DNA of 49,151 bases from Pygmaiobacter sp. (GCA_028689835.1 JAQVCK010000004.1:1-49151); one strand, 5' to 3'. Shown: positions 17,441-25,524, counted from the stretch's first letter. Notes: a model not told the origin generated them from the letters alone. Made by a program: numbers and translations.

Positions 17441-17470
17441 TGCACACAATTTTAATATTGTGTGCATTTT
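17441..17470 (+). terminator. Terminator of the MocR gene
   Basis: Perfect 10-base stem TGCACACAAT / ATTGTGTGCA (17441-17450, 17457-17466), loop TTTAAT, then TTTTTATTTT. Confidence 0.8.
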
Positions 17471-17486
17471 TATTTTCGCGTATAAT
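17458..17486 (+). promoter_or_regulatory. Promoter of azlCD, nested in the preceding terminator
   Basis: TTGTGT (17458-17463), 17 bases, TATAAT (17481-17486). The -35 box is part of the right arm of the upstream terminator, so the hairpin repeat could also be a regulator site. Confidence 0.55.
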
Positions 17487-17519
17487 CAGCTTTAAACACA
17501 AATTAAAGGGGTGTGGGTT

Positions 17520-18221
17520 GTGACACGCAGACAACAATACGTCGCCGGGGCAAAGGCCGGGGCGCCAGTTATTTTTGGGTTTTTGCCGGTGGCCATCGCC
17601 TTTGCCATTGCCGCGGCACAGGCTGGCATGCCCGCGGGCGAGACCATTGGCATGTCGGCCTTTGTTTTCGCCGGGGCCAGCCAGATGATGGCGGTGTCGA
17701 TGCTAATGCAGGGTGCCGGGGCAGGTACCATTATTTTTGCCACGTTTATTTTAAACCTGCGCCATTTGATGATGAGCACCTGCATTTTTCACCGCATGAA
17801 GGGCGGCCCGCTGCCCGCGCGGCTGCTGGTGGCGTTTGGCATTACCGACGAGTCGTTTGCGCTGTTTATGACCCAGCCGGAGCAACACAACAGCATTTGG
17901 TTTTTCTTTGGGCTAATCTCGGTCACCTGGTCTTCATGGGTGGGGGGCACCGCTATTGGGGCGGCCGTGTCGGGCCTGCTACCCCCACTCTTGGCCGCGA
18001 GCCTTGGCATTGCGCTGTACGCCATGTTTGTGGTGTTGCTGGTGCCGCATGTACAGCACAACCGCAAACTGGGGTTGCTGGCCATTGCCACCGGGCTGTG
18101 CAACCTGTTGCTCTCGCAGCTCATCGCGCCCAGCTGGGCACTGATTGTCTCCACCTTGGTGTGCGCGGCCATCGGCGCGTTTTGGATCGAGCCAAACCCC
18201 ACAGAGGAGGAACCCACATGA
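17520..18221 (+). CDS. azlC: AzlC-family branched-chain amino acid exporter, large subunit
   Basis: 233 residues with about six to seven membrane helices. AzlC signatures are GAPVIFGFLPVAIAFAIAA, MSAFVFAGASQMMAVSML and FILNLRHLMMSTCIF. With AzlD it exports branched-chain amino acids or analogues at the cytoplasmic membrane. The GTG at 17520 is placed 7 bases after AAAGGGGTG; an in-frame GTG at 17511 falls inside that site. Its stop overlaps the azlD start (ATGA). Confidence 0.93.
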   Translation: MTRRQQYVAGAKAGAPVIFGFLPVAIAFAIAAAQAGMPAGETIGMSAFVFAGASQMMAVSMLMQGAGAGTIIFATFILNLRHLMMSTCIFHRMKGGPLPARLLVAFGITDESFALFMTQPEQHNSIWFFFGLISVTWSSWVGGTAIGAAVSGLLPPLLAASLGIALYAMFVVLLVPHVQHNRKLGLLAIATGLCNLLLSQLIAPSWALIVSTLVCAAIGAFWIEPNPTEEEPT

Positions 18222-18532
18222 GTACACAAACCCTGCTGCTGATTGCGGGCATGATGCTGGTAACCTACCTGCCGCGTGCGCTGCCCGCCGCTTTTTTAGA
18301 AAAAATTCGCCCCGGCGCGCGGGCCAAACGCTTTTTGGAGATGATCCCCTATACAGCCATGGCGGCGCTGATCTTCCCCGGCATTCTGTCGGCAGACCCA
18401 CAGCGCTGGTATGTGGGGCTGCTCGGCGGCGGCATGGCGGCGGTACTGGCCGCAAAAAAGGTTCCGGTGGCGCTGTGTGTACTGGGTGCCGTGGGTGTGG
18501 TGCTGGTTTGCAACCTGCTGTTGCCCGCCTGA
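18218..18532 (+). CDS. azlD: AzlD-family transporter small subunit
   Basis: 104 residues with four short helices. It has the AzlD pattern MMLVTYLPRALPAAFL, then FLEMIPYTAMAALIFPGIL. Partner of AzlC; ribosome site GAGGAGG lies inside the azlC 3' end and starts overlap by four bases. Confidence 0.93.
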   Translation: MSTQTLLLIAGMMLVTYLPRALPAAFLEKIRPGARAKRFLEMIPYTAMAALIFPGILSADPQRWYVGLLGGGMAAVLAAKKVPVALCVLGAVGVVLVCNLLLPA

Positions 18533-18647
18533 TGCCCGCCGGCATGGTATAGCAAACGGCGCGGCCTTACCGGTTGCCCCTTTGGCACCTTTGCCGCCAC
18601 CTGCCTTTTTATGCGGCGGGGCAAAAAAGCAACCCATCAAAAAAGCA

Positions 18648-18687
18648 CCGACCCACAGCAAGTTTGCTGCGGGCCGGTTTTGTTTTT
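18648..18687 (+). terminator. Imperfect terminator downstream of azlCD
   Basis: A 14-base stem with two mismatches (18648-18661 against 18664-18677) followed by TTTTGTTTTTG. It lies about 115 bases after azlD. The rest of 18533-18774 shows no gene. Confidence 0.4.
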
Positions 18688-18774
18688 GTTTGTGCTGCGG
18701 CGCACTTTTGCCGCTATTGCGGCGCCCGGTGCCCACGCCCAAACGGCGGGCTAGGGCACCAGTTGGCTGGTAGT

Positions 18775-19542
18775 TTACCCCTCTGCTTTCAGCGTTTGCA
18801 ACAGTGCTTCTATTTTAGTGGGCGACAAAATTTCATTCGTCAAAAACCGCCCCTGCCAAAACAGGCTGTAGGTGGTAAACGGGGCGGGCGCGCGCTGGGC
18901 CTCGGCGGCGCTTTGCAGTTTGCACAGTGTCACCGGCACCCCCTGCTGTGCGGCAAGCTGCCCCAGCAGCGGCGCGTAAAACGCAGTGTGTGGGCACTGG
19001 GCGGTGTAATACAGCACAAGGCCCGGCAAATCGGTTTCACCCCGTTTTGCCGCCGGGTGAAACTGCGGGGGCGGCGTGCCCTCTGCCAGCGGCAGCCACA
19101 GCAACTCATACCCGGTTTCGGTGGTATCCGCCACCACAAAACCCTTGCGCTTTAAATAGGCGCCGTCACTGAGAAACGGCTTTTTCTTTGCGGCAGACAG
19201 CACCGTCACCCCCTGCATGCCCGCCGCTTTGGCATCGGCGATACACTGCGCCAGCAGTGCGGCCCCGTGCCCCTGCTTTTTATAGCTGCCAGACACCCAA
19301 AAACAGTTGATATACATCTGGTGTGGTGCCACCACCGGGGCCCACGCGTGTTCCGCTGGCAGGTATTCAATAAACACCTTGCCACGCGCGTTCAGCTTTA
19401 AAAAAACCAGACCATCTGCAAACCGCGCGCGCAGCCATTCTTTTTTTGCCAGCACACCCTCCCCGTCGGTTTTGCCGCTCAGCGCACAGCAGATGTGCTG
19501 CTGCGCCAGGTTTTCGCTCGTCAACCGCAAATAGTCTGCCAT
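18775..19542 (-). CDS. GNAT acetyltransferase fused to a YoaP-like domain
   Basis: 255 residues. The N-terminal ~150 residues are a GNAT domain (MYINCFWVSGSYKKQGHGAALLAQCIADAKAAG is the acetyl-CoA loop; the Q-x-x-G-x-G/A motif reads KKQGHGAAL). The C-terminal ~100 residues resemble the YoaP domain, with the thioredoxin-like LVLYYTAQCPHTAFYAPLL segment and a final TYSLFWQGRFLTNEILS block. This two-domain layout is a known stand-alone family of unknown substrate. It is separated by one base from the upstream DUF3788 gene, so they form an operon. Confidence 0.85.
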   Translation of the reverse strand: MADYLRLTSENLAQQHICCALSGKTDGEGVLAKKEWLRARFADGLVFLKLNARGKVFIEYLPAEHAWAPVVAPHQMYINCFWVSGSYKKQGHGAALLAQCIADAKAAGMQGVTVLSAAKKKPFLSDGAYLKRKGFVVADTTETGYELLWLPLAEGTPPPQFHPAAKRGETDLPGLVLYYTAQCPHTAFYAPLLGQLAAQQGVPVTLCKLQSAAEAQRAPAPFTTYSLFWQGRFLTNEILSPTKIEALLQTLKAEG

Positions 19543-19543
19543 G

Positions 19544-19984
19544 TTACCCCTCCTTGTGTGGCGCAGGCTTTACACGCAGCGCTACCAGTGCCTGAAAATC
19601 CTGCAACTGCGCTTCGTCATCCACCGGTAACATCACCCAGCGGGTGCCGGCCATACCGCTGGCACTGTGGTAGATCTGCTGCGTTTTGGCCGTGCACAGC
19701 GGCAACAGCTGGTCCGCCGCCGCCTCCTGCTTTGGGCCAATGCAGATGAGCGCCGTAAAAAAGCCGTCATCCGGGTACAGCGTGCACAGCGCCTTGCCGC
19801 CTTTGCGGTATTTCACATTCCACCCCGGCGCGGCCGAACAGCCGCTATATTGGATAAGGGGCACACTGCCATAGCTGTTTTGCAAAAAGATGCAGGCCCG
19901 TTGCCACAGGCTACTGCCCACGGCAGCGGCAATCTGCTGCATTGCCAGGGCACTGCCATTTTGCTGGTCTAATAAGATGCTCAT
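19544..19984 (-). CDS. DUF3788-type protein
   Basis: 146 residues, soluble. It has the DUF3788 core: GWNVKYRKGGKALCTLYPDDGFFTALICIG, followed by YHSASGMAGTRWVMLPV. The fold and function of this Firmicutes family are not established. GGGAGG lies upstream of the ATG at 19984. First gene of a two-gene operon with the GNAT-YoaP protein. Confidence 0.8.
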   Translation of the reverse strand: MSILLDQQNGSALAMQQIAAAVGSSLWQRACIFLQNSYGSVPLIQYSGCSAAPGWNVKYRKGGKALCTLYPDDGFFTALICIGPKQEAAADQLLPLCTAKTQQIYHSASGMAGTRWVMLPVDDEAQLQDFQALVALRVKPAPHKEG

Positions 19985-20210
19985 CTTTTCTGCTTCCTCC
20001 CTTTGGGGTATTCTTTATCAATTATCAAAAACAAGCCGGCACCCGCACATTGCAAAGGGGCCGGCCTATTTTTGGGTTTCTTTTGCCGGGGCGGCCCATT
20101 GCAACACAGCTGCGCGCGGATCGCATCTGCTGCAACAAGCCCCCCCTTTTTTATGCACCCCTGCTTGCTGCGGGGCCGTGACCCGCGAAAAACAGGGATG
20201 GCAGGTTGCC

Positions 20211-20477
20211 TTAGGCCGGCAGCCAGCGTTTCAGCTGCGGGAAAAACGCCCGCATGCTTTCACGTGCCTGTTGCTCGGTCATGCCGGGGTTTTCCTCCAC
20301 CATCGGGGTAACACAAACATCAATCATCTCTTCCATGCTGCCATCAAAGGTAAATTTGCCGCCCTCGTAGCAGTAGCTGCAATAATCGGTGCTTTTGCTG
20401 CCATCCTGCTCGGTGCCGTACAGTTCGTCGGTGGCGCCCATGGGCATCCCACAGCTTTGGCAATACCGTTGCTCCAT
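20211..20477 (-). CDS. Small zinc-ribbon protein (PF12674-like)
   Basis: 88 residues. Two CxxC knuckles (Cys6/Cys9 in CQSCGMPM and Cys33/Cys36 in CSYCYEGG) form a single zinc-ribbon, followed by a conserved helical tail with a MxxxFPxLKRW end. The ATG at 20477 was preferred because AAAGGAG lies 9 bases upstream; the earlier in-frame ATG abuts that site. Genes of this family often sit beside a WYL-type regulator, as here (88 bases upstream). Function unknown. Confidence 0.82.
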   Translation of the reverse strand: MEQRYCQSCGMPMGATDELYGTEQDGSKSTDYCSYCYEGGKFTFDGSMEEMIDVCVTPMVEENPGMTEQQARESMRAFFPQLKRWLPA

Positions 20478-20552
20478 GCAAAACATCTCCTTTCATTTTG
20501 TTCGGTTGCAGAACAGCCGTTGTTCTGTGCTATCAGCATACCGCGCAAAACT

Positions 20553-20568
20553 TGACAAATACCTGTCA
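20553..20568. promoter_or_regulatory. Candidate WYL-regulator operator
   Basis: TGACA-AATACC-TGTCA (20553-20568), overlapped by a second imperfect palindrome ACCTGTCAGGT (20561-20571). It covers the end of the WYL gene and lies about 75-90 bases upstream of the zinc-ribbon start, where it could control that gene. On the minus strand TTGTCA may double as a -35 box. Confidence 0.5.
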
Positions 20569-21471
20569 GGTTTTGTGATGAAGAGAAATATTTTTTGCAA
20601 TTTGTTGCACTTCGCTTTGTAGTGAGGCAGGGGATAGAATACGCACTGCTGCACCAAACGACAGCAGATAGCTGGTTGCCCATTCACCCCGCGGGATTTC
20701 GGTTTGTACCAGCAGCGTGCCGTCGGGTTGCCGTGTAATGCTGTCATGCTCAAAATCGTCCAGCACCCGGTAAGCAACGTCGGCATCAAACAGCAGCGAC
20801 ACTTCTACCAACCCGCACGGGCCAAAGGTCTGGGTCTCCACCGGCGGCAACGGGCCGGGGCGGGGGCAAAAATGCTCGCCGGTGGCCGCCAGTGTTTCAA
20901 TGCGGCTGATTTTAAAAGTGCGGAAATCGCCCGCTTTGCGGCAAAACGCCTGCAAATACCACGCCTTGTCTTTAAACACCAGCCGCATCGGCTCAATGTC
21001 CCGCTGGGTGGTCTCGCCCGACGCACCGCAATAGTGCAGATGCAACAACTCTTTTTGCAAAATGCCCTGCCGCAACAAATCAAAGCGCACCGTGTCGGTA
21101 TGGGCGTACCCCCAACGGCTAAAATTTACCTCAATCCAGTTGGCCTCACTTTTTTGAAACACGGCCGACAGCTTTTGCGCCAGTGCCTGCGTTTCGCCGC
21201 CCGCCACCTGTAAGCTTTGCACCGCAAATAAAATCTGGTTTTGCTCGTCCTCGGACAATAGGGTCTTGTTCAGCGTAAAGCCCGGCATCACCGCAACCCC
21301 GCCGCCCTTGCCCGCACGGCAGATTACCGGCACCCCACTACGGCAAAGGGCATCGATGTCCCGGTAGATTGTGCGCACCGAAACCTCCAGCTTTTCGGCC
21401 AGCTGTGGGGCGGTGCAGGTCTGTTGCTCCAGCAGCAGATATAAAATTTGGAACAACCGGTCGTTTTTCAT
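20566..21471 (-). CDS. HTH-WYL transcriptional regulator (YafY-like)
   Basis: 301 residues. HTH_11 winged helix at residues about 1-60 (QLAEKLEVSVRTIYRDIDALCRSGVPV), a linker, and a WYL domain at about 130-225 (EPMRLVFKDKAWYLQAFCRKAGDFRTFKISRI), ending with a WCX-like C-terminal extension. WYL domains bind small ligands or nucleic acid. The ATG at 21471 has AAAGGGGGT upstream. Probably controls the zinc-ribbon gene downstream. Confidence 0.92.
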   Translation of the reverse strand: MKNDRLFQILYLLLEQQTCTAPQLAEKLEVSVRTIYRDIDALCRSGVPVICRAGKGGGVAVMPGFTLNKTLLSEDEQNQILFAVQSLQVAGGETQALAQKLSAVFQKSEANWIEVNFSRWGYAHTDTVRFDLLRQGILQKELLHLHYCGASGETTQRDIEPMRLVFKDKAWYLQAFCRKAGDFRTFKISRIETLAATGEHFCPRPGPLPPVETQTFGPCGLVEVSLLFDADVAYRVLDDFEHDSITRQPDGTLLVQTEIPRGEWATSYLLSFGAAVRILSPASLQSEVQQIAKNISLHHKT

Positions 21472-21492
21472 CCACCCACCCCCTTTGCAACG

Positions 21493-21520
21493 ATAATACC
21501 ACAAAAAAGCACCGCCGCAA
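21493..21520 (-). promoter_or_regulatory. Promoter of the WYL regulator gene
   Basis: Minus strand TTGCGG (21520-21515), 16 bases, TATTAT (21498-21493). Confidence 0.5.
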
Positions 21521-21670
21521 AGCAGGCTGTATTGTGAAATAAACACATAAATACTTGTATTTACGGCCAAAATTAACCGGTATTATTTGGTGTTTTTGCT
21601 GCCGATTTGGCCAAAATACAAGCACCATGGCAAAACTTTTTCTCTATAACCTAGAACTTGCTGTAAATAT

Positions 21671-21698
21671 TTGCTTTTTCTATGGTAATCCTTATAAT
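21671..21698 (+). promoter_or_regulatory. Promoter of the flavin reductase gene
   Basis: TTGCTT (21671-21676), 16 bases, TATAAT (21693-21698), followed by a 50-base leader and AGTGAGGAG ribosome site. Confidence 0.65.
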
Positions 21699-21748
21699 AG
21701 CAAACGTGTACCTATTATGTCAAAAAAATAACAAGTGAGGAGAGCCCA

Positions 21749-23557
21749 ATGAAAAAACTGTTTAGTATCCTGTTGTCGGCTGTTTTACTCATGGGCCTTG
21801 CGGGCTGTTCTTCCAGCTTGGCAGGGGCCTACCACGCCGGGACCTATACTGGTACCGGCACTGGCCGCAACGGTGAAATTACGGTGGAGGTGACGTTCAG
21901 TGACACCGCCATCACCAAAATAGAAGTAAAAGACCAGCAAGAAACCGCAGGCATTGCGGATGCCGCGTTGACCGAGCTGCCCCAGACGATTGTGGACACC
22001 CAAAGCCTTGGGGTTGCAGCCGTGGCAGGCGCCACCTACACCAGCAACGGCATTTTTGCAGCAGTGGCCGATGCCGTGACAAAGGCAGGCGGCGACGCCG
22101 ACAAGCTGAAAGAGACAAAACCTGTTCAAACGTCGTCTGAGGTGGTGGATAAAACCGCAGACGTAGTGGTCGTGGGCGGCGGCGGGGCCGGCATGGCCGC
22201 TGCGGTACGCTTGCAACAACTGGGTAAACAGGTTATTTTGGTGGAAAAATCGGGCGCCCTTGGCGGCACCATTGCCGTGAGCGGCGGCAATCAGGTCGTG
22301 ATGGGCAGTAAATTACAGGCCGAAGCCGGTGTCAGCGACGATTCGGTGGATTCAATGGTTGCCGATTTTATGAAAAACGGCAACAACCTAAACGTACCCG
22401 AACTGCTGAACCTGTATGCCGAAAACGTGGGCCCGGCTACCGACTGGCTAAACGAAAGCTGCAACGTGCAGTATGACATGGACGGCGGCCTGCACCACCT
22501 GGCCGAGTACAGCCATCACCGCGAGCTGGCTTACGAGGGCGGCGGCGCCGGGTTTGCGTCGGCCTTCCGCACTGCGGTTGAAAACTCCGGCGCAGAGGTG
22601 CTGCTAAACACCCGCGCAAAAAGTTTAAAGGTACAGGACGGTAAGGTCGTCGGCGTAACTGCTGTTGCGACAGACGGGATTACTTACGAGATCAAAGCCG
22701 GTGCCGTGGTGCTTGCCACCGGCGGCTACGGTGCGAACCAGGACCTACTTTCGGACGATTTAAAAAGTGCTTTGTACTATGGGCTGGACACCTCTACCGG
22801 GGATGGTATTGTGATGGCGACGGCAGACGACGTGGGTGCCGCCACCCGGTTGATGGAATACGGTAAGCGCTACCCCAATGGCATTGAGGTGTCGCAGGGC
22901 CGCGCCAAATCGACCATTGCCGGCAACATTGCAGGCTGGAACATGAGTGCAATTTTAGTAAACTCCACCGGCGAGCGGGTGGTCAACGAAAAGGCCAGCA
23001 ACCGCACGATTTTAGAGACCGAAGTGCAGCAGCCGGGCGGCATGCTGTATCTGCTTTTGGACCAGCAGACCTTTGACACCTGGAAAACGAAACTGACCGC
23101 GGCCGGCATTACCGAGGACGAGATCAACGGCTACCTTGCAAACAACGGCACCAGCACCCCTATTTTTGCGCATGGCGATACCCTTGCGGCGGTAGCCGGC
23201 GCGGTGGGCATGGATGCCAACACGCTGCAAAACACGGTAGCCACCTATAATAGTTATGTGGATACCGGGGTGGATGAAGCATTTGGCCGCCCGGCAGACT
23301 ATTTAAAGATGAAAATCGGCAACGGCCCGTATTATCTGGTGGAACAAAAACCCCGCTTTGCCACCACGATGGGCGGCCTTGTGGTCAACACCTCGTTGCA
23401 GGTACTGAATGCAAACGATGAGGCCATCGGCGGGCTATATGCCGCGGGTGAAGTAGTGGGCGGCGTGATGGGCGACGATTCACCGTCCGGCGCAAACAAC
23501 GGCTGGGCACTGACCTCCGGCAAACTGGCGGCAGAGGCCATTGCCGCGGCAAACTAA
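21749..23557 (+). CDS. Lipoprotein FMN-binding/FAD-dependent reductase of the fumarate/urocanate reductase superfamily
   Basis: 602 residues. Lipoprotein signal with lipobox LAGC (Cys20), so it is anchored outside the membrane. An FMN_bind domain (about 28-110) follows, with a flavinylation motif GATYTS (Thr96) like that of RnfG. Next is an FAD_binding_2 domain (about 137-600) with the dinucleotide motif VVVVGGGGAG (139-148) and C-terminal GLYAAGEVVGG. It resembles flavocytochrome-c type reductases that use an outside electron acceptor. The probable proton-donor Arg is kept (Arg419 in SNRT). The His of the fumarate-site HTMGG (here ATTMGG, 538-543) and the Arg of NRLGGN (here SPSGANN, 578-584) are absent, so the substrate is probably not fumarate. 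Monocistronic. Confidence 0.9.
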   Translation: MKKLFSILLSAVLLMGLAGCSSSLAGAYHAGTYTGTGTGRNGEITVEVTFSDTAITKIEVKDQQETAGIADAALTELPQTIVDTQSLGVAAVAGATYTSNGIFAAVADAVTKAGGDADKLKETKPVQTSSEVVDKTADVVVVGGGGAGMAAAVRLQQLGKQVILVEKSGALGGTIAVSGGNQVVMGSKLQAEAGVSDDSVDSMVADFMKNGNNLNVPELLNLYAENVGPATDWLNESCNVQYDMDGGLHHLAEYSHHRELAYEGGGAGFASAFRTAVENSGAEVLLNTRAKSLKVQDGKVVGVTAVATDGITYEIKAGAVVLATGGYGANQDLLSDDLKSALYYGLDTSTGDGIVMATADDVGAATRLMEYGKRYPNGIEVSQGRAKSTIAGNIAGWNMSAILVNSTGERVVNEKASNRTILETEVQQPGGMLYLLLDQQTFDTWKTKLTAAGITEDEINGYLANNGTSTPIFAHGDTLAAVAGAVGMDANTLQNTVATYNSYVDTGVDEAFGRPADYLKMKIGNGPYYLVEQKPRFATTMGGLVVNTSLQVLNANDEAIGGLYAAGEVVGGVMGDDSPSGANNGWALTSGKLAAEAIAAAN

Positions 23558-23588
23558 CGCTTGCCCCCAGCTACCCTGGAAATTATTT

Positions 23589-23619
23589 TAAAAACCCGGC
23601 CCCCCGGCCGGGTTTTTTT
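23589..23619 (+). terminator. Terminator of the flavin reductase gene
   Basis: A-run, CCCGGCC-CCCC-GGCCGGG, then TTTTTTT. Confidence 0.9.
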
Positions 23620-23640
23620 GTACCCTGCCGCAACACCCCT

Positions 23641-23670
23641 TTGCCCACCACCGTACCGCGGTGGTATAAT
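23641..23670 (+). promoter_or_regulatory. Promoter with an inverted repeat in the spacer
   Basis: TTGCCC (23641-23646), 18 bases, TATAAT (23665-23670). The spacer holds CCACCG-TACCG-CGGTGG (23648-23664), a perfect 6-base inverted repeat ideally placed for a regulator acting on the Spx/ArsC-like gene. Confidence 0.55.
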
Positions 23671-23723
23671 AAGGGCACTACAATCAACACGGTTGCCGCC
23701 GTGGCGGCAAAGGGAGGGCCCCC

Positions 23724-24071
23724 ATGTTATTTTTATGCTACCCCGGCTGTTCTACCTGCGCCAAGGCAAAGGCGTTTTTGGCCGCAAAACAGCTGGTTGT
23801 CACCTTTCGCAATATTAAAACCCAGCCCCCCACACTGGCCGAGCTGCAAAGCTGGCACGCCAAAAGCGGGCTGCCGCTGGCGCGTTTTTTTAACACCAGC
23901 GGCGGGCAGTACCGCGCACTGGGCTTAAAAGAAAAGCTGCCCGGCCTAAGCGAAGCGCAGCAACTTGCACTGCTTGCGACCGACGGCATGTTGGTGCGCC
24001 GGCCCATTTTGGTGCAGGGCGACACCGTGCTGGTGGGGTTTCGCCCCGATGAATGGGGGCAGGCCCTATGA
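23724..24071 (+). CDS. ArsC/Spx-family thioredoxin-like protein
   Basis: 115 residues. Thioredoxin-like fold of the arsenate reductase/Spx family: the N-terminal CYPGCSTCAKAK has the CxxC redox pair (Cys9/Cys12), the centre FFNTSGGQYRALGLKEKL matches the family, and the C-terminal RRPILVQGDTVLVGF holds the RP motif. It may be a redox enzyme or an RNA-polymerase-binding regulator of the MgsR/Spx type; the sequence does not decide. ATG with GGAGGG upstream. Its stop overlaps the following gene (ATGA). Confidence 0.88.
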   Translation: MLFLCYPGCSTCAKAKAFLAAKQLVVTFRNIKTQPPTLAELQSWHAKSGLPLARFFNTSGGQYRALGLKEKLPGLSEAQQLALLATDGMLVRRPILVQGDTVLVGFRPDEWGQAL

Positions 24072-24718
24072 CCCGCCGCGAGCTGATTACCCTGTGCCTG
24101 AGTTACCCCGGCGCGGTGGAGGATTACCCGTTTCACGATGACGCGGCAGACCCCAACGCCTGGGCTGTGCTGCGCCACGGGCCGGGGCAAAAGGCCTTTG
24201 CCTTTATTTTTGAGCGGGGCGGCCTTTGTGTCAATTTAAAGTGCGAACCAATGCAGGCCGATTTTTTGCGCAAGGTGTACCCCGGCGTACAGCCCGCCTA
24301 CCACATGAACAAACAGCACTGGAACAGCGTATACCCAGATACCCTGCCGGAGGAAGAACTGCGCGCGATGCTAAGCGACAGTTACCGCCTAACGCGGCCC
24401 GCCGCCCCAAAGCGCCGCGCGGCGGCCCCCAAACCCGCCGCAAAAAAAGCGACGCCTGCCAAAGAAAAGCAGTGGCAGGTTTACCTGCTGCGCTGTGCCG
24501 ATGACACGCTATACACCGGCATTGCGCTGGATGTTGCAAAGCGCGCCGCAGCGCACAACGCAGGGCGGGGGGCAAAATATACCCGCAGCCGCCGCCCGGT
24601 AACCGTGCTGTACACCGAGGGCTGTGCGGGCAAATCTGCCGCGTTGCAGCGCGAAGCCGCCATTAAAAAGCTGCCCCGCGCACAAAAACTGGCCCTTGCA
24701 AACGGCGCGGCACAATAA
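24068..24718 (+). CDS. MmcQ/YjbR-like domain fused to a GIY-YIG nuclease domain
   Basis: 216 residues. Residues about 1-112 are an MmcQ/YjbR DNA-binding-like (CyaY-fold) domain, with CLSYPGAVEDYPF, FIFERGGLCVNLKC and MNKQHWNSVYPD. A lysine/alanine/proline-rich linker (113-137) joins a GIY-YIG domain (138-216) of the UPF0213/YazA kind: VYLLRCADDTLYTGIALDVAKR, then a downstream TEGCAGKSAALQREAAIKKL helix. The catalytic Arg and Glu of the family appear to be present. The reading frame runs unbroken through the linker. Translationally coupled to the Spx/ArsC-like gene. Suggests a nucleic-acid role but substrate is unknown. Confidence 0.85.
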   Translation: MTRRELITLCLSYPGAVEDYPFHDDAADPNAWAVLRHGPGQKAFAFIFERGGLCVNLKCEPMQADFLRKVYPGVQPAYHMNKQHWNSVYPDTLPEEELRAMLSDSYRLTRPAAPKRRAAAPKPAAKKATPAKEKQWQVYLLRCADDTLYTGIALDVAKRAAAHNAGRGAKYTRSRRPVTVLYTEGCAGKSAALQREAAIKKLPRAQKLALANGAAQ

Positions 24719-24772
24719 AGCCGCGCGCCGGCCCGCCACCAACAGCGGCCTTGTACCCGTTAAAAGCACAGC

Positions 24773-24803
24773 AAAACCCCCGGGGATACCGGGGGTTTTA
24801 TTG
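24773..24803. terminator. Bidirectional terminator between convergent genes
   Basis: AAAACCCCCGG, loop GGATA, CCGGGGGTTTT, with A and T runs on the two sides. Confidence 0.75.
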
Positions 24804-24916
24804 GTCCCCCGCGCGGCACAGCGCACGGCAGCTTTGGCGGCAGTGCCCTTTGCGGGGGTGGCAGGGGGCTTTTTTTGCCGCCTGCCGTTTTTATTGGGGC
24901 ACCAGTTACCTTGTGG

Positions 24917-25405
24917 TTAAACAAGGTCTTTTACGCTTTGCAGCTTGCTGCCCTTACTTTCATAATAGCGCAACATCTCGTCAATTTTTCTTTTATCATA
25001 GCTGGTAATGCAGTCGGTTAAAACCGTTACGTCATACCCCGCTTTGCACATGTTATAGCAGGTTGCTTTTACGCAGGCGGCGGCATCCGCGCCCGCAAGG
25101 TAAAATTTGTTGATTTCATTTTCGCGGATAAAGGCCGCAAACGCTTCGCTGGTCAGCGCGTTGCCCTTGTACTTTGTAAAAATGTGGTCCGACACGATAT
25201 TCATGTCCGGTGCCAGCTCGGCACCGCGGGTGCCGTGTTTAAATGTCCTTGTGCCGGCGGATAAATTTTCGTGCCGGAGATACACCACCGGTATGTCGTG
25301 CGCCGTCGCCCAGCGGGTGGCGCTGTTGATGTTGCCGATGACCTCTTTATAATTTTTTGTGATGTCATTTTGAATGTCAATGACAACGAGTGCTGTTGTT
25401 TGCAT
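24917..25405 (-). CDS. Isochorismatase-like cysteine hydrolase
   Basis: 162 residues, a Rossmann-like amidohydrolase of the isochorismatase superfamily. The catalytic triad is visible: Asp10 in VVIDIQND, Lys78 in FTKYKGNALTS, Cys111 in GADAAACVKATC. Family members hydrolyse isochorismate, nicotinamide or other amides; the substrate here cannot be assigned. Divergent from a WYL regulator around a strong palindrome at 25453-25478, so it is almost certainly that regulator's target. ATG at 25405 with a GGAGGAAC ribosome site. Confidence 0.9.
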   Translation of the reverse strand: MQTTALVVIDIQNDITKNYKEVIGNINSATRWATAHDIPVVYLRHENLSAGTRTFKHGTRGAELAPDMNIVSDHIFTKYKGNALTSEAFAAFIRENEINKFYLAGADAAACVKATCYNMCKAGYDVTVLTDCITSYDKRKIDEMLRYYESKGSKLQSVKDLV

Positions 25406-25452
25406 GCTCGTTCCTCCTTAGAAATAGTTGCTTGATTGGTGTTTTTACTGTA

Positions 25453-25478
25453 CCATACTATTGTTGACAACAGTATGG
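25453..25478. promoter_or_regulatory. Near-perfect 26-base palindromic operator in a divergent promoter
   Basis: Left half CCATACTATTGTT (25453-25465), right half GACAACAGTATGG (25466-25478); 11 of 13 positions are complementary. It contains TTGACA (25464-25469), a -35 box for the WYL gene, and TTGTCA on the other strand facing the hydrolase gene. One bound regulator could shut both. Confidence 0.75.
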
Positions 25479-25524
25479 CAACAATTTAACCCTCGGCAAA
25501 ATTTTTATGAAAGGAGGCACCGTA

